Shown: positions 28,338 to 35,321 of the stretch, one piece after another
Layout of the letters: each line of letters starts with the position of its first letter
Position numbering within the stretch: the stretch's first letter is position 1
NCBI GenBank assembly: GCA_028289325.1
Contig: JANQQN010000150.1
Coordinates: 1 to 50,842 of the forward strand
DNA: 50,842 bases
Origin: Myxococcota bacterium
Lineage (GTDB): Bacteria; Myxococcota; Kuafuiibacteriia; Kuafuiibacteriales; Kuafuiibacteriaceae
Direction: 5' to 3'
Notes under the pieces: model-generated
What the model was told of the DNA's origin: nothing
Databases searched by the model: none
Seen by the model: only the letters and a program-made list of their open reading frames with translations
Translations under genes and position numbers: made by a program

Positions 28338-28422
28338 GCCAACTGGTCAGTGATTCACGAACATGCCGGCGGGGGTATGAAGGTGTGACCCCCTAACGCG
28401 TTCGGACATCAACGCGGCGGGG

Positions 28423-31400
28423 TTAGCGTATTCCGCGTCCGGCGATGGCGCGGATCTCCATATCGCCGAGCTGCCGGGTCTTCATGACCGACGGCTGGCC
28501 ATCGAACAGGGTCACGTCCCCCTCCGCGAGCTGGAAGAACTCGCCCAGTCCCGCGGTGGCCAACTTGGCAGCAACGTTGATCCGGCACTCGGACAGCAGC
28601 GGCTTCATCTTGTCCACCGCCGTCTTCTCGGCCACCCGTCCTACGAACCACGTTCGCACCTGGTCCCGCGCTTTGTAGTCGAAGTCGCCCGGACTCTGAC
28701 TGGCCAGAAACACGCCGAGACCAGCCGAGCGTCCACGACGGAGCAGATCGAGGAGCGGCTCCTTGGTCGCGGGGCGACGCGCGGCGGGAAGATAGGTGTC
28801 GGCTTCGTCCAGGAACAGCACCGCCTGCAGGTCTTCCGCCGGTCGGTTGGAGAACGCTCGCGCGACTTCGACCAGCAGCCGAGCGACCCAAAAGTCGATC
28901 GCGTCGTTGTCGGAGAGGAACTTGGTGCTGATGATCGTAAACGGGGTCCGTTCGCCGCGGATCCGCTTCTTGTCGAGGCCGAGGAGCTTGGCCGCGTCGA
29001 GGCGCTCGGCGTTGGTGCCTTCGATGAGCGGACCCGACTGCAGGCGCAGGGTCTCGAGATGCTCGACCAGCTTCTCGAAGTGCTTGGCGTCGAGGTGCCC
29101 GACGGCGTTGACGAGGTTCGGATCTTGGTCGGCGATGAACGCGATGAGCTGTTCGAGGTCGACGTCCTCGGGGGAGGCGCTCATCTCGCCCAGCAGCAGG
29201 ATCGCTCGCCCCAAGATCGCGAGGTGGGTCTTGTCTCGCTGCGAGCTTTTGTAGTTCATCATCGCGCCGAGCGCGGCCGCCGCGTAGCGCGCGATGTTCG
29301 GTCGCTCGTGAGAGGCCGCTTCCTTGAGGCCGGTGGGGATGATCGGCAGCGCCAACGGCCGCCCCGATGGCTCGCCGGGCGTGAAGACGCTGATGTCGAG
29401 GCGGTCTCGCAGCGCCTCCTTTCGTGCGGCCAACTCCGGGCTGTCGGCGGGCTCCGACCAGAACCCCTCGTCGGCGTACGCCGCCAGGTCGCCCTTTCGG
29501 TCGATGAGCAGCACGGGTACCCCGCGCAGGACGATCTGTTCCAGCGCGTTGAGGGCCAGGGTGGTCTTGCCGCTGCCCGTGGCCCCGAGTATGGCGACGT
29601 GTCGCTTGAGGTCGTGCAGCTCGATGGTCAGCTTCTCGGCGTTGGCCGACCGAGTGTCGCCGAGCACGATGCCGCTGGCCGCCGCCGCGGCGTCGGGACG
29701 CTCACGAGAGCGACTCGACGACGGTCGAGACGCGCTCCGAGCCGCCGGACGCACCGCACTGAGGGTCGATGGCCCATCGACGCGCGCGGCGCCTTCGATC
29801 GGGTCACTGCCGGCTGTGGCGTCCCTCAATAGGTCCCGTTCGGGCATTTCGAAGATCGCCTGGAAGGTCTCGCGATAGCGGATCGGGTGGCGGTTCTGAA
29901 TCCACGCCCAAAAGCCAGGACGCTCCTGGTGGGACGCGCTGAAGCTCTGAAACGCCTGGATCACCCGCCAGTCGGCGGGCTCCATGACCACCCGACGCCC
30001 GCCGGAAGCGACGATCTGGCCGAGCTTCTCGTAGATCGCCGACCCGGGACGAGATGGGAATTCCGACGAACGAACCAGAACCGCTATGCCGTCCCCGGCC
30101 TTCTCGAGAACCTCGTCGATCTCTTTGGCCAGCGCGCCCGCGTGGGGGCGCTTGTTGCAGATACCGACGAGCAGCTTCTGCTCGATGGAGACGAGCCGGC
30201 CGTCTTGCTCCGCGGCGAGCCGAAAGCAATCCGCGGCGTACCGGATCAGGGAGGCCTGCGCCTCCTCGTCGTCGGGGGTGCTGGTGTCGAAATCGGACAC
30301 GAAGTCGTTCCACTGCTGCTCGATGACCAGCGACTGGTTCTCGACGTCGTTCGGAAAGTCCGGCAGGCTGTCCGGCTTGTTCACCAGCCGTCCGGCGGCG
30401 CGGGACTGCTCCTGATAGGCGCGACACCAGTTGAGGACGTCGCGGGTCCGCAGATGGGACAGCTTTGCGACGTCATCCTGGGTGAACGGAAACAACGGCT
30501 CCGTCTCTCGAACCTGCACGTCTTGCCGCTCGTACAGGACCCGCAGCCGCTGTTGAATGAGGGCCTCGATCTCGTTCTGTTCGAGGGCCGCTCGCAGTCG
30601 GGTGGGGGCCGGCGCGTGCTCGAGACGGTCGAGGAGCGACCGGGTGATCTGGGGCCGCATCTTCGAGTAGTAGTCGTCGAGACAGGAGATCACGACCACC
30701 ACGTTCGGAACGTGTTCGATGATGTTGCGAACCGCGAACAGCGCGCGGCTGAAGCGGTCTTCCTGGTCTTCGACGACGATGACGTCTTCGAGCTGATCGA
30801 TCATCAGGACCAGCGCCCCGTCGTGGGTGGCCTGGATCATCTGCCCGATACCTTGAATCACCCGCAGCGGATCCTCACCGTCGGTCCTCGGGGTGATGTC
30901 GAACAGCATCTTTCGGTCGTAGGGACTCATGTCCTCGCAGCGCAGATACTTGAGAACCCGCTGCTTGATCGCGGCGTCGGCGCGCTGCAGGTACAAAAGC
31001 GCGCGGAGGAGGTCGACGTCGACATGGTCGAGCCCGGGCCGACTCATGAACTTGTCCGCGCATTCGGCGACCAGCATGCCCAGGGACTCCGGGTCGAGTT
31101 CGTCTTCGCGCAGGGACTGCAGTCGATCGTCGGGAATGCCGCCCAACTCCACCAGGGCCGACGAGAGGCGGAACAGACCGCTTTGGGGCCCGTTTTCCTT
31201 GAGGTACGGGTGTTCGAGACTGTCCAGCAGATTGCGCAAGACGTACCGGACGTAGTTGTCCGTCGAGGACGACATCTGCATGTACCCGGCGTAGCCGCGA
31301 CCCGTGTCGTGGGTCATCGCGCGATAGATGCGCATCAGGTGGGTCTTGCCGCTGCCGCCGTCGCCGAGAACGAGTAACACTCGGCCATGACCGGCGACGT

Positions 31401-32178
31401 CGCCCGTCGAGTCGAGGGTTCGGGCGAACGCTCGTCGGGCGTCCTCGTGGATGGTCTCGACGTCCACTTCGTCGCGGGTGTGCACCTCGTGGGCGTTGGC
31501 GACGGCATGGAACACCTCCGGCGCCCGGTCGGCGAGAAACGCGTCGACTCGGTCGTCACGGCCAGCTCCCTGAAAGCGCCCTCGCTCGCGGATGTCTTCG
31601 AGCATGGCCGCTCGCTTCGCCTGGCTCTCGGCCGTCGATCCCTGCAACCGGGTGACCTCATCGAACACCCGCAACATCAACTGCTCGTAGGAAGACCGCA
31701 CCGACTCGTCGCCGGTGGCCCCCGCCAGCCGATCGCAAAGCTCGTAACCCACCCAGGACGTGCTCTTGTCTTTGCCGCCGAACAGCGTCGCCTCCTGTCG
31801 GTGGTGGGCGATGAACGGCTCGATATCCGATGGCTCCGCGCGCTCGAACCGCTTATAGGTCGGCAGCAGGCGGGCCATCCGCCGGACGAGGCGAGACACC
31901 AAGGGGCCGATCAGGGCTCGCTCGTCGGGGCTCACCGCGCCTTCGGTCGTGAGGGCCTGGAAGACCACGGTCAGGGTGTCCTTCAAGAATCCCAACCGGA
32001 TGAACGCCGGCGCGTGGCGCGCTCGCTCGCCGCCGAGGAAGGTACCGAAGCGGGGGCCGAGAATCGCGTCGCGACCGTAGCGGTCGAGCGCGGTGTCGAT
32101 GGCGCGTTCGAGGTTCATCAGCTCCTCGAAGACGAGGACCGCCAGCGCTTCAGGGGCAGTCGGTTGACCAGATTCCAT
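28423..32178 (-). CDS. Dual P-loop ATPase: STAND/AAA-like N-terminal module and HerA/DUF87-like C-terminal module
   Basis: 1251 residues from ATG at 32178, no signal or membrane segment. After a helical N-terminal domain, Walker A GDGGSGKTHL is at about 272-281 and a Walker B-like ALVLMIDQLEDV at about 455-466; the following VVVVISCLDDYY fits a sensor strand. A middle segment (GIAVLVRSSEFPSRPG ... EPADWRVIQAFQ) may be a small alpha/beta domain, followed by a Ser/Arg-rich linker. A second ATPase of HerA/FtsK type follows: GATGSGKTTLA at about 865, LLIDRKGDLAAYADEGFW, Walker B AVLFLDEADTY at about 1120 and a GRSAGLGVFLASQSPGDFD motif. HerA-like pumps translocate DNA. It shares one base with the upstream gene stop (TAATG), so both are coupled. 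DNA processing, conflict or defence are possible roles; I do not recognise the whole architecture. Thirteen kb of glucan genes lie beyond it. Confidence 0.75.
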   Translation of the reverse strand: MESGQPTAPEALAVLVFEELMNLERAIDTALDRYGRDAILGPRFGTFLGGERARHAPAFIRLGFLKDTLTVVFQALTTEGAVSPDERALIGPLVSRLVRRMARLLPTYKRFERAEPSDIEPFIAHHRQEATLFGGKDKSTSWVGYELCDRLAGATGDESVRSSYEQLMLRVFDEVTRLQGSTAESQAKRAAMLEDIRERGRFQGAGRDDRVDAFLADRAPEVFHAVANAHEVHTRDEVDVETIHEDARRAFARTLDSTGDVAGHGRVLLVLGDGGSGKTHLMRIYRAMTHDTGRGYAGYMQMSSSTDNYVRYVLRNLLDSLEHPYLKENGPQSGLFRLSSALVELGGIPDDRLQSLREDELDPESLGMLVAECADKFMSRPGLDHVDVDLLRALLYLQRADAAIKQRVLKYLRCEDMSPYDRKMLFDITPRTDGEDPLRVIQGIGQMIQATHDGALVLMIDQLEDVIVVEDQEDRFSRALFAVRNIIEHVPNVVVVISCLDDYYSKMRPQITRSLLDRLEHAPAPTRLRAALEQNEIEALIQQRLRVLYERQDVQVRETEPLFPFTQDDVAKLSHLRTRDVLNWCRAYQEQSRAAGRLVNKPDSLPDFPNDVENQSLVIEQQWNDFVSDFDTSTPDDEEAQASLIRYAADCFRLAAEQDGRLVSIEQKLLVGICNKRPHAGALAKEIDEVLEKAGDGIAVLVRSSEFPSRPGSAIYEKLGQIVASGGRRVVMEPADWRVIQAFQSFSASHQERPGFWAWIQNRHPIRYRETFQAIFEMPERDLLRDATAGSDPIEGAARVDGPSTLSAVRPAARSASRPSSSRSRERPDAAAAASGIVLGDTRSANAEKLTIELHDLKRHVAILGATGSGKTTLALNALEQIVLRGVPVLLIDRKGDLAAYADEGFWSEPADSPELAARKEALRDRLDISVFTPGEPSGRPLALPIIPTGLKEAASHERPNIARYAAAALGAMMNYKSSQRDKTHLAILGRAILLLGEMSASPEDVDLEQLIAFIADQDPNLVNAVGHLDAKHFEKLVEHLETLRLQSGPLIEGTNAERLDAAKLLGLDKKRIRGERTPFTIISTKFLSDNDAIDFWVARLLVEVARAFSNRPAEDLQAVLFLDEADTYLPAARRPATKEPLLDLLRRGRSAGLGVFLASQSPGDFDYKARDQVRTWFVGRVAEKTAVDKMKPLLSECRINVAAKLATAGLGEFFQLAEGDVTLFDGQPSVMKTRQLGDMEIRAIAGRGIR

Positions 32179-33164
32179 TAGTCAGCCTCCACAAAGTGGA
32201 AAGTTGTGTTGAGGTAATGCGTTTCGGAGGCCGCCACTCGCTTCGGATCCATCGCTTCTACCAGATCCGCCCGGGCCAGCGTCAGTAGGCCCTTTCGGTG
32301 GGCGGCGACGAGCTGCTGCTTAAACATCGGCAGCTCCATTTCTGGCGCCTTCCTGGCCGACAGGAACCGCTCGAAGACCGAGTCGATGAACGCCTTGTGG
32401 GTGCCGAACCGCACCGTCTGCGGGTCACGCGCCGCGCGGAGCGCGGCCTCGGCAAACGTTTCGATTCGCATCTCCGGGGCCGGGACGTCTTGTTCGGCCT
32501 TGGGCTCCCCCTTGCCGGCCAGCCAGTCCCGCAGGATCGCCTGCCGAGACGAGGCGGCCCCCGCCGCTCGGGCCCCGCTGACCTTCGCGGACAGGATTCT
32601 CGCGAGCCGGGTCGGCTCCTTGATCCGGGTTCCGGTCAGCTCTTTCTTCAGAACGGCCCGCTGCAGCGCGCCGCTCGTCAGCCGTTCGTCGGAGTCTTCG
32701 CCGAGCGAACGCCAAACGATGGCGTTCAGCACTCGAGGCAACGATAGGCGGCCGTCGACGGGGACGTCGAAGTGCTGGGCGAGAAGAAGCGCTACCAGAT
32801 CATCACTCGTCTTGACCTGGACCTGTTCCGGCTCGACGGACATCGCGGCGGGCACCACGACCTCGGCCAGAAAAGCCGGCCAGCTGATTCGCTTGGGCCG
32901 GCGTTTGAGCGACAGCCGGGCGAGGATCTCCTGGATCCCCGACGCGGTCAGCTCGAGTTCGTCTTTTTTGACCAGCTCGGCGTCGCGGAGGCGAGCGACG
33001 ACCGCCGTCAACTCCGCCCGCCACCCCGCGTCGGTCAAAGTGTGGGATACGAACGGGAAGAGCTGCTTGCGCACATCACTCAGGCCCAGGCCCGATCGGG
33101 GCCGCACCAGCAACCGAGCCAAGACGAACGTCTCGAGGCGCGTCGTATCCAGCGATGACACCAC
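32178..33164 (-). CDS. Uncharacterised winged-helix-like partner of the dual ATPase
   Basis: 328 residues from GTG at 33164 (a second GTG follows at once); GGGA lies a few bases upstream. No signal or transmembrane segment. The N-terminal ~100 residues (LLVRPRSGLGLSDVRKQLFPF, then VVARLRDAELVKKDELELT) read like a winged helix-turn-helix, with LTASGIQEILARL as a typical follow-on. The C-terminal part (PMFKQQLVAAHRKGLLTLAR then TTFHFVEAD) looks like a second winged helix of the kind found in small adaptor subunits. The middle is Arg/Ala-rich. No known family is recognised. Strict overlap with the ATPase gene argues that the two proteins act together, this one perhaps as DNA- or target-recognition subunit. 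Confidence 0.72.
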   Translation of the reverse strand: MVSSLDTTRLETFVLARLLVRPRSGLGLSDVRKQLFPFVSHTLTDAGWRAELTAVVARLRDAELVKKDELELTASGIQEILARLSLKRRPKRISWPAFLAEVVVPAAMSVEPEQVQVKTSDDLVALLLAQHFDVPVDGRLSLPRVLNAIVWRSLGEDSDERLTSGALQRAVLKKELTGTRIKEPTRLARILSAKVSGARAAGAASSRQAILRDWLAGKGEPKAEQDVPAPEMRIETFAEAALRAARDPQTVRFGTHKAFIDSVFERFLSARKAPEMELPMFKQQLVAAHRKGLLTLARADLVEAMDPKRVAASETHYLNTTFHFVEAD

Positions 33165-33193
33165 TTGTCCCGTGCTCTTACCCTGTTTCGTGC

Positions 33194-33832
33194 TCAGTCG
33201 CCGTGATCGTCTTTCGTTCCCGCCGGATGCCCGGTGATCTCCTGGTCCAAACTCGATCGCGGGCCAAAGTTCGAGGCTTCGTCGAGGAGGGTCGCCTCTT
33301 GGCTTTCCTCGAGGTCGGAAAAGGTTCGCGGCGCGTTGACGCCGTCTACGGTCGGCGGGTCGGTGGGATCATCGACAACCATGGCCTGGTCGGTCCGAGA
33401 CCGCAGCGAGGCCGGGGGCGCGACAACGGTGGCCATCCGAGCGCCGAGCTCCCCGCCCGCCGGCGACCGTTCCGCGGGCAGACTCGTCGGCGACGCGAGA
33501 ACTTTGGCCGCCGGATTCGTCGGATCCTCGTCCGACAGCGGCGTCCACGGCTCGCCGCCCTCGACCACCGGCGCCTCGTCCATATGGTCTTCGAGGGTGT
33601 GCAGATCCTCCGCCGTGGCCCGAAACACCACCACCGCCCCTGGCGGCTCATGGCAAACGAACGCGACCTCCCCGTACAGGGTCACGGCGCCCAGCTCGAG
33701 AGCGACCGATTGCCGGAACCTCAGGTCGCAGGGAGCGCGCAGAAACAGGCTGGACGGCGTCAGATTGGTGATGGTCGCCTCGAAGCTCGTCGCCCCGTCG
33801 GGTGTGACTCGAGCGGTCAACGGTTGCGGCAT
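33194..33832 (-). CDS. PilZ-like domain protein
   Basis: 212 residues from ATG at 33832. The first ~85 residues resemble a short PilZ beta-barrel: TNLTPSSLFLRAPCDLRFRQ and GEVAFVCHEPPGAVVVF match the D/NxSxxG-type and late strands of PilZ domains from Myxococcota, but the canonical N-terminal RxxxR c-di-GMP motif is not evident. The remaining ~125 residues are acidic, Pro/Ser-rich and probably disordered. It ends 29 bases before the winged-helix-like gene on the same strand, so it may belong to the same operon as the dual ATPase. Cyclic di-GMP binding is doubtful without the Arg motif. Confidence 0.7.
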   Translation of the reverse strand: MPQPLTARVTPDGATSFEATITNLTPSSLFLRAPCDLRFRQSVALELGAVTLYGEVAFVCHEPPGAVVVFRATAEDLHTLEDHMDEAPVVEGGEPWTPLSDEDPTNPAAKVLASPTSLPAERSPAGGELGARMATVVAPPASLRSRTDQAMVVDDPTDPPTVDGVNAPRTFSDLEESQEATLLDEASNFGPRSSLDQEITGHPAGTKDDHGD

Positions 33833-33872
33833 CGATCCTCCGGGGTCGGACTATGACATACTTGTTCGGTGG

Positions 33873-33926
33873 GCATCACGGTCGTTCGCGGTCGGAACGT
33901 ATCCCGACCGCGAACGACCGTGATGC
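33873..33926. repeat. Perfect 23-bp inverted repeat with 8-base loop
   Basis: Left arm 33873-33895 (starts GCATCACGGTCG, ends GCGGTCGG) is the exact reverse complement of 33904-33926; the loop is AACGTATC. Such a long perfect hairpin is far beyond chance. It lies 40 bases upstream of the PilZ gene start and overlaps the ATG of a possible small lipoprotein. It could be a terminator, a strong RNA structure, or the binding site of a dimeric protein. Confidence 0.85.
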
Positions 33927-34090
33927 GTGTTGCTGTGGGCTTGGGCTTGGGCGCTTTGGGTTTGCTAGCGTCGGGGTGCATTCGGTGCCGGCCTGTGTCG
34001 CCGGGCGTCGGGGTACCGAGTGGCGTGGGTGCCTTCGCTGCCGGCCTGCGTCGCCGGGGGACCGCGTCCGGGGTACCGGCGCCAATGTAG
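33923..34090 (+). CDS. Possible small lipoprotein (55 residues)
   Basis: ATG at 33923 opens MRVAVGLGLGALGLLASGC, a short but convincing lipoprotein signal with lipobox LASGC, then a Pro/Gly/Arg-rich tail (IRCRPVSPGVGVPSGVG). The start lies inside the right arm of the 23-bp inverted repeat, and the 3' part of the frame consists of an imperfect direct repeat (TGCCGGCCTG blocks at 33986 and 34039), so the tail may be noncoding DNA. It could be a real tiny lipoprotein or the broken 5' end of a former gene. Confidence 0.35.
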   Translation: MRVAVGLGLGALGLLASGCIRCRPVSPGVGVPSGVGAFAAGLRRRGTASGVPAPM

Positions 34091-34107
34091 CGATGGTGCT
34101 TCGATAG

Positions 34108-34606
34108 GCTGCATCAGCGCCTAAAGTGGGGGCCCCGATCTGCTTCTGCTCCGTTCGCGCCGCGTAGGGCCCCCGCTGCGCTTGGCCGTCCTGGCCAGCG
34201 CAGCACTTCCGCCGTCCTGGCGGTCGCACTTACCCCGGAACACGGCCCCCGACGCCGCCGGCCTGCGCCCGCGATAGTCCGACCAGGGTCACGTCTATGG
34301 GTAGCACCCCAGCGAGTCGCATGAATGAGAGAACGCGAAGCGCCGATGAGCGACCACGGAGGCCGGGGCCGGTGGGGTTCCATGCCCAGGGGAAATGCGA
34401 CCGCCAGGACGGCGGAAGGGCTGCGCTGGCCAGGACGGCCAAGCGCAGCGCGACCGCCAGGACGGCGGAAGGGGTGCGCTGGCCAGGACGGCCAAGCGCA
34501 GCGCGACCGCCAGGACGGCGGAAGGGCTGCGGGGCCCTACGCCCGTCTTTCGAAGTACAGGCAGGCCTGGGCCCCCACCCTTTGGGCGCTGATGCACCTA
34601 CCGAAG
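34108..34606. repeat. Long imperfect inverted repeat
   Basis: The sequence of about 34108-34235 recurs in reverse complement at about 34390-34606 around a spacer of some 150 bases. Shared blocks, in inverted order, are GGCGCTGATGCA, GGGCCCCCAC, GGGCCCTACGC and the 53-base unit. The right arm is longer because the 53-base unit has been amplified there to about 2.5 copies. No transposase is encoded. A decayed MITE-like element or a structured RNA locus are both possible. Confidence 0.7.
34397..34531 (+). repeat. 53-bp tandem repeat, 2.5 copies, each with CAGGACG-loop hairpins
   Basis: Copies start at 34397, 34450 and 34503 (the last partial) and are nearly identical. Each unit carries two short hairpins, CCGCCAGGACGGCGG and TGGCCAGGACGGCCA, whose stems differ but whose loop AGGAC is constant. 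CAGGACG falls at 34405, 34431, 34458, 34484 and 34511 on the plus strand. Two further copies are on the minus strand at 34187-34193 and 34213-34219. Confidence 0.85.
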
Positions 34607-34639
34607 GCCAAAGGCTCGGGGCGCGCCGGTCCCCTGGGG

Positions 34640-34737
34640 ATGGAACCCCAGGGGATCCGGCCGCCAACGAAGGCAACCAACCCGCGGCCATGGAACCCCG
34701 GCGGACCCGGCCGCCGACGAAGGCAACCCAGCGGACC
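34640..34737. repeat. Two direct repeats of 50 bp
   Basis: Copies begin at 34640 and 34690, both with ATGGAACCCC, and share CCGGCCGCC and CGAAGGCAACC at the same offsets. The first copy is flanked by the palindromic pair CCCCTGGGG (34631-34639) and CCCCAGGGG (34646-34654). They lie just past the greB stop. No gene was found in 34091-34785; the whole stretch is repeat-rich noncoding sequence. Confidence 0.7.
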
Positions 34738-34785
34738 GACCGTCAACAGCGCGGTAATGGCCCCACCCCCGGCGCAAGCCGCCAG

Positions 34786-35256
34786 CTAATCGTAGGACAG
34801 CGCGGTGATGATCATCTCCAGCTCGCCGGCCGGTCGCTGGACGAGCACTTCATCGCCGACCCGGTGCTTGAGGAGCGCCTTGCCGACCGGCGACTGCATC
34901 GAGATTCGGCCTTGTTTGGCGTCGACCTCATCCTCTCCCACGATCTGGTAGGTGCGCACGCGACCTTCTTCGTCTTCGATGGTCACTTTCGCCCCGAAGT
35001 CGACCCGGTCGCTAGCGTTCAGGGCGGGGTCGATGACCGTGAGTTTCTTGAGGAGCTCGGTGAGAAACTTCATCCTCCGGTCGATCTCGCGCAGGCGTTT
35101 TTTGCCGTAGATGTATTCAGCGTTCTCGGAGCGGTCTCCGAGCGCGGCGGCATCAGACACCTCCTGCACGACCTTCGGCCGCTCCTGATGCCATAGATCC
35201 GTGAGCTCCCTCTCGAGCCGAGCATAGCCCCCGGGGGTGATAGGACGGTGCACCAT
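34786..35256 (-). CDS. greB: Transcription elongation factor GreB
   Basis: 156 residues, normal Gre length. The N-terminal coiled coil that enters the RNA polymerase secondary channel carries the GreB-type sequence GDRSENAEYIYGKKRLREID; the Asp-x-x-x-x-Glu tip residues are kept. The C-terminal FKBP-like domain (GKALLKHRVGDEVLV) is complete. GreB stimulates cleavage of backtracked transcripts. YIYGKKRLREIDRRMKFL distinguishes it from GreA, which lacks the KKRLREIDRR stretch. It is divergent from the FtsZ-like gene with 65 bases between the starts, and downstream is the repeat-rich region rather than another gene. Confidence 0.93.
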   Translation of the reverse strand: MVHRPITPGGYARLERELTDLWHQERPKVVQEVSDAAALGDRSENAEYIYGKKRLREIDRRMKFLTELLKKLTVIDPALNASDRVDFGAKVTIEDEEGRVRTYQIVGEDEVDAKQGRISMQSPVGKALLKHRVGDEVLVQRPAGELEMIITALSYD

Positions 35257-35321
35257 CGTCGCTCGGGTTTGACATAGAGGTCTGGCCCCGGCAACGCGGT
35301 CTGTGCCATATCGTCGCCTCG

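Noticed and set aside
28371-28393. GGGGGT/ACCCCC hairpin as terminator of the dual-ATPase gene
   Set aside because: Only a 6-bp stem with 11-base loop and no T-run, so I could not support it as a separate feature.
34397-34531. Tandem repeats as a CRISPR array
   Set aside because: The 53-bp units are contiguous, without variable spacers, and no cas gene is present.
34297-35196. Plus-strand open frame over the repeats and greB
   Set aside because: It runs antisense through greB, which is clearly conserved, and the other part is repeat-encoded low-complexity sequence.
35269-35274. TTGACA as -35 of the FtsZ-like gene
   Set aside because: A perfect hexamer, but no -10-like sequence at 16-18 bases; CATATC is 32 bases away.
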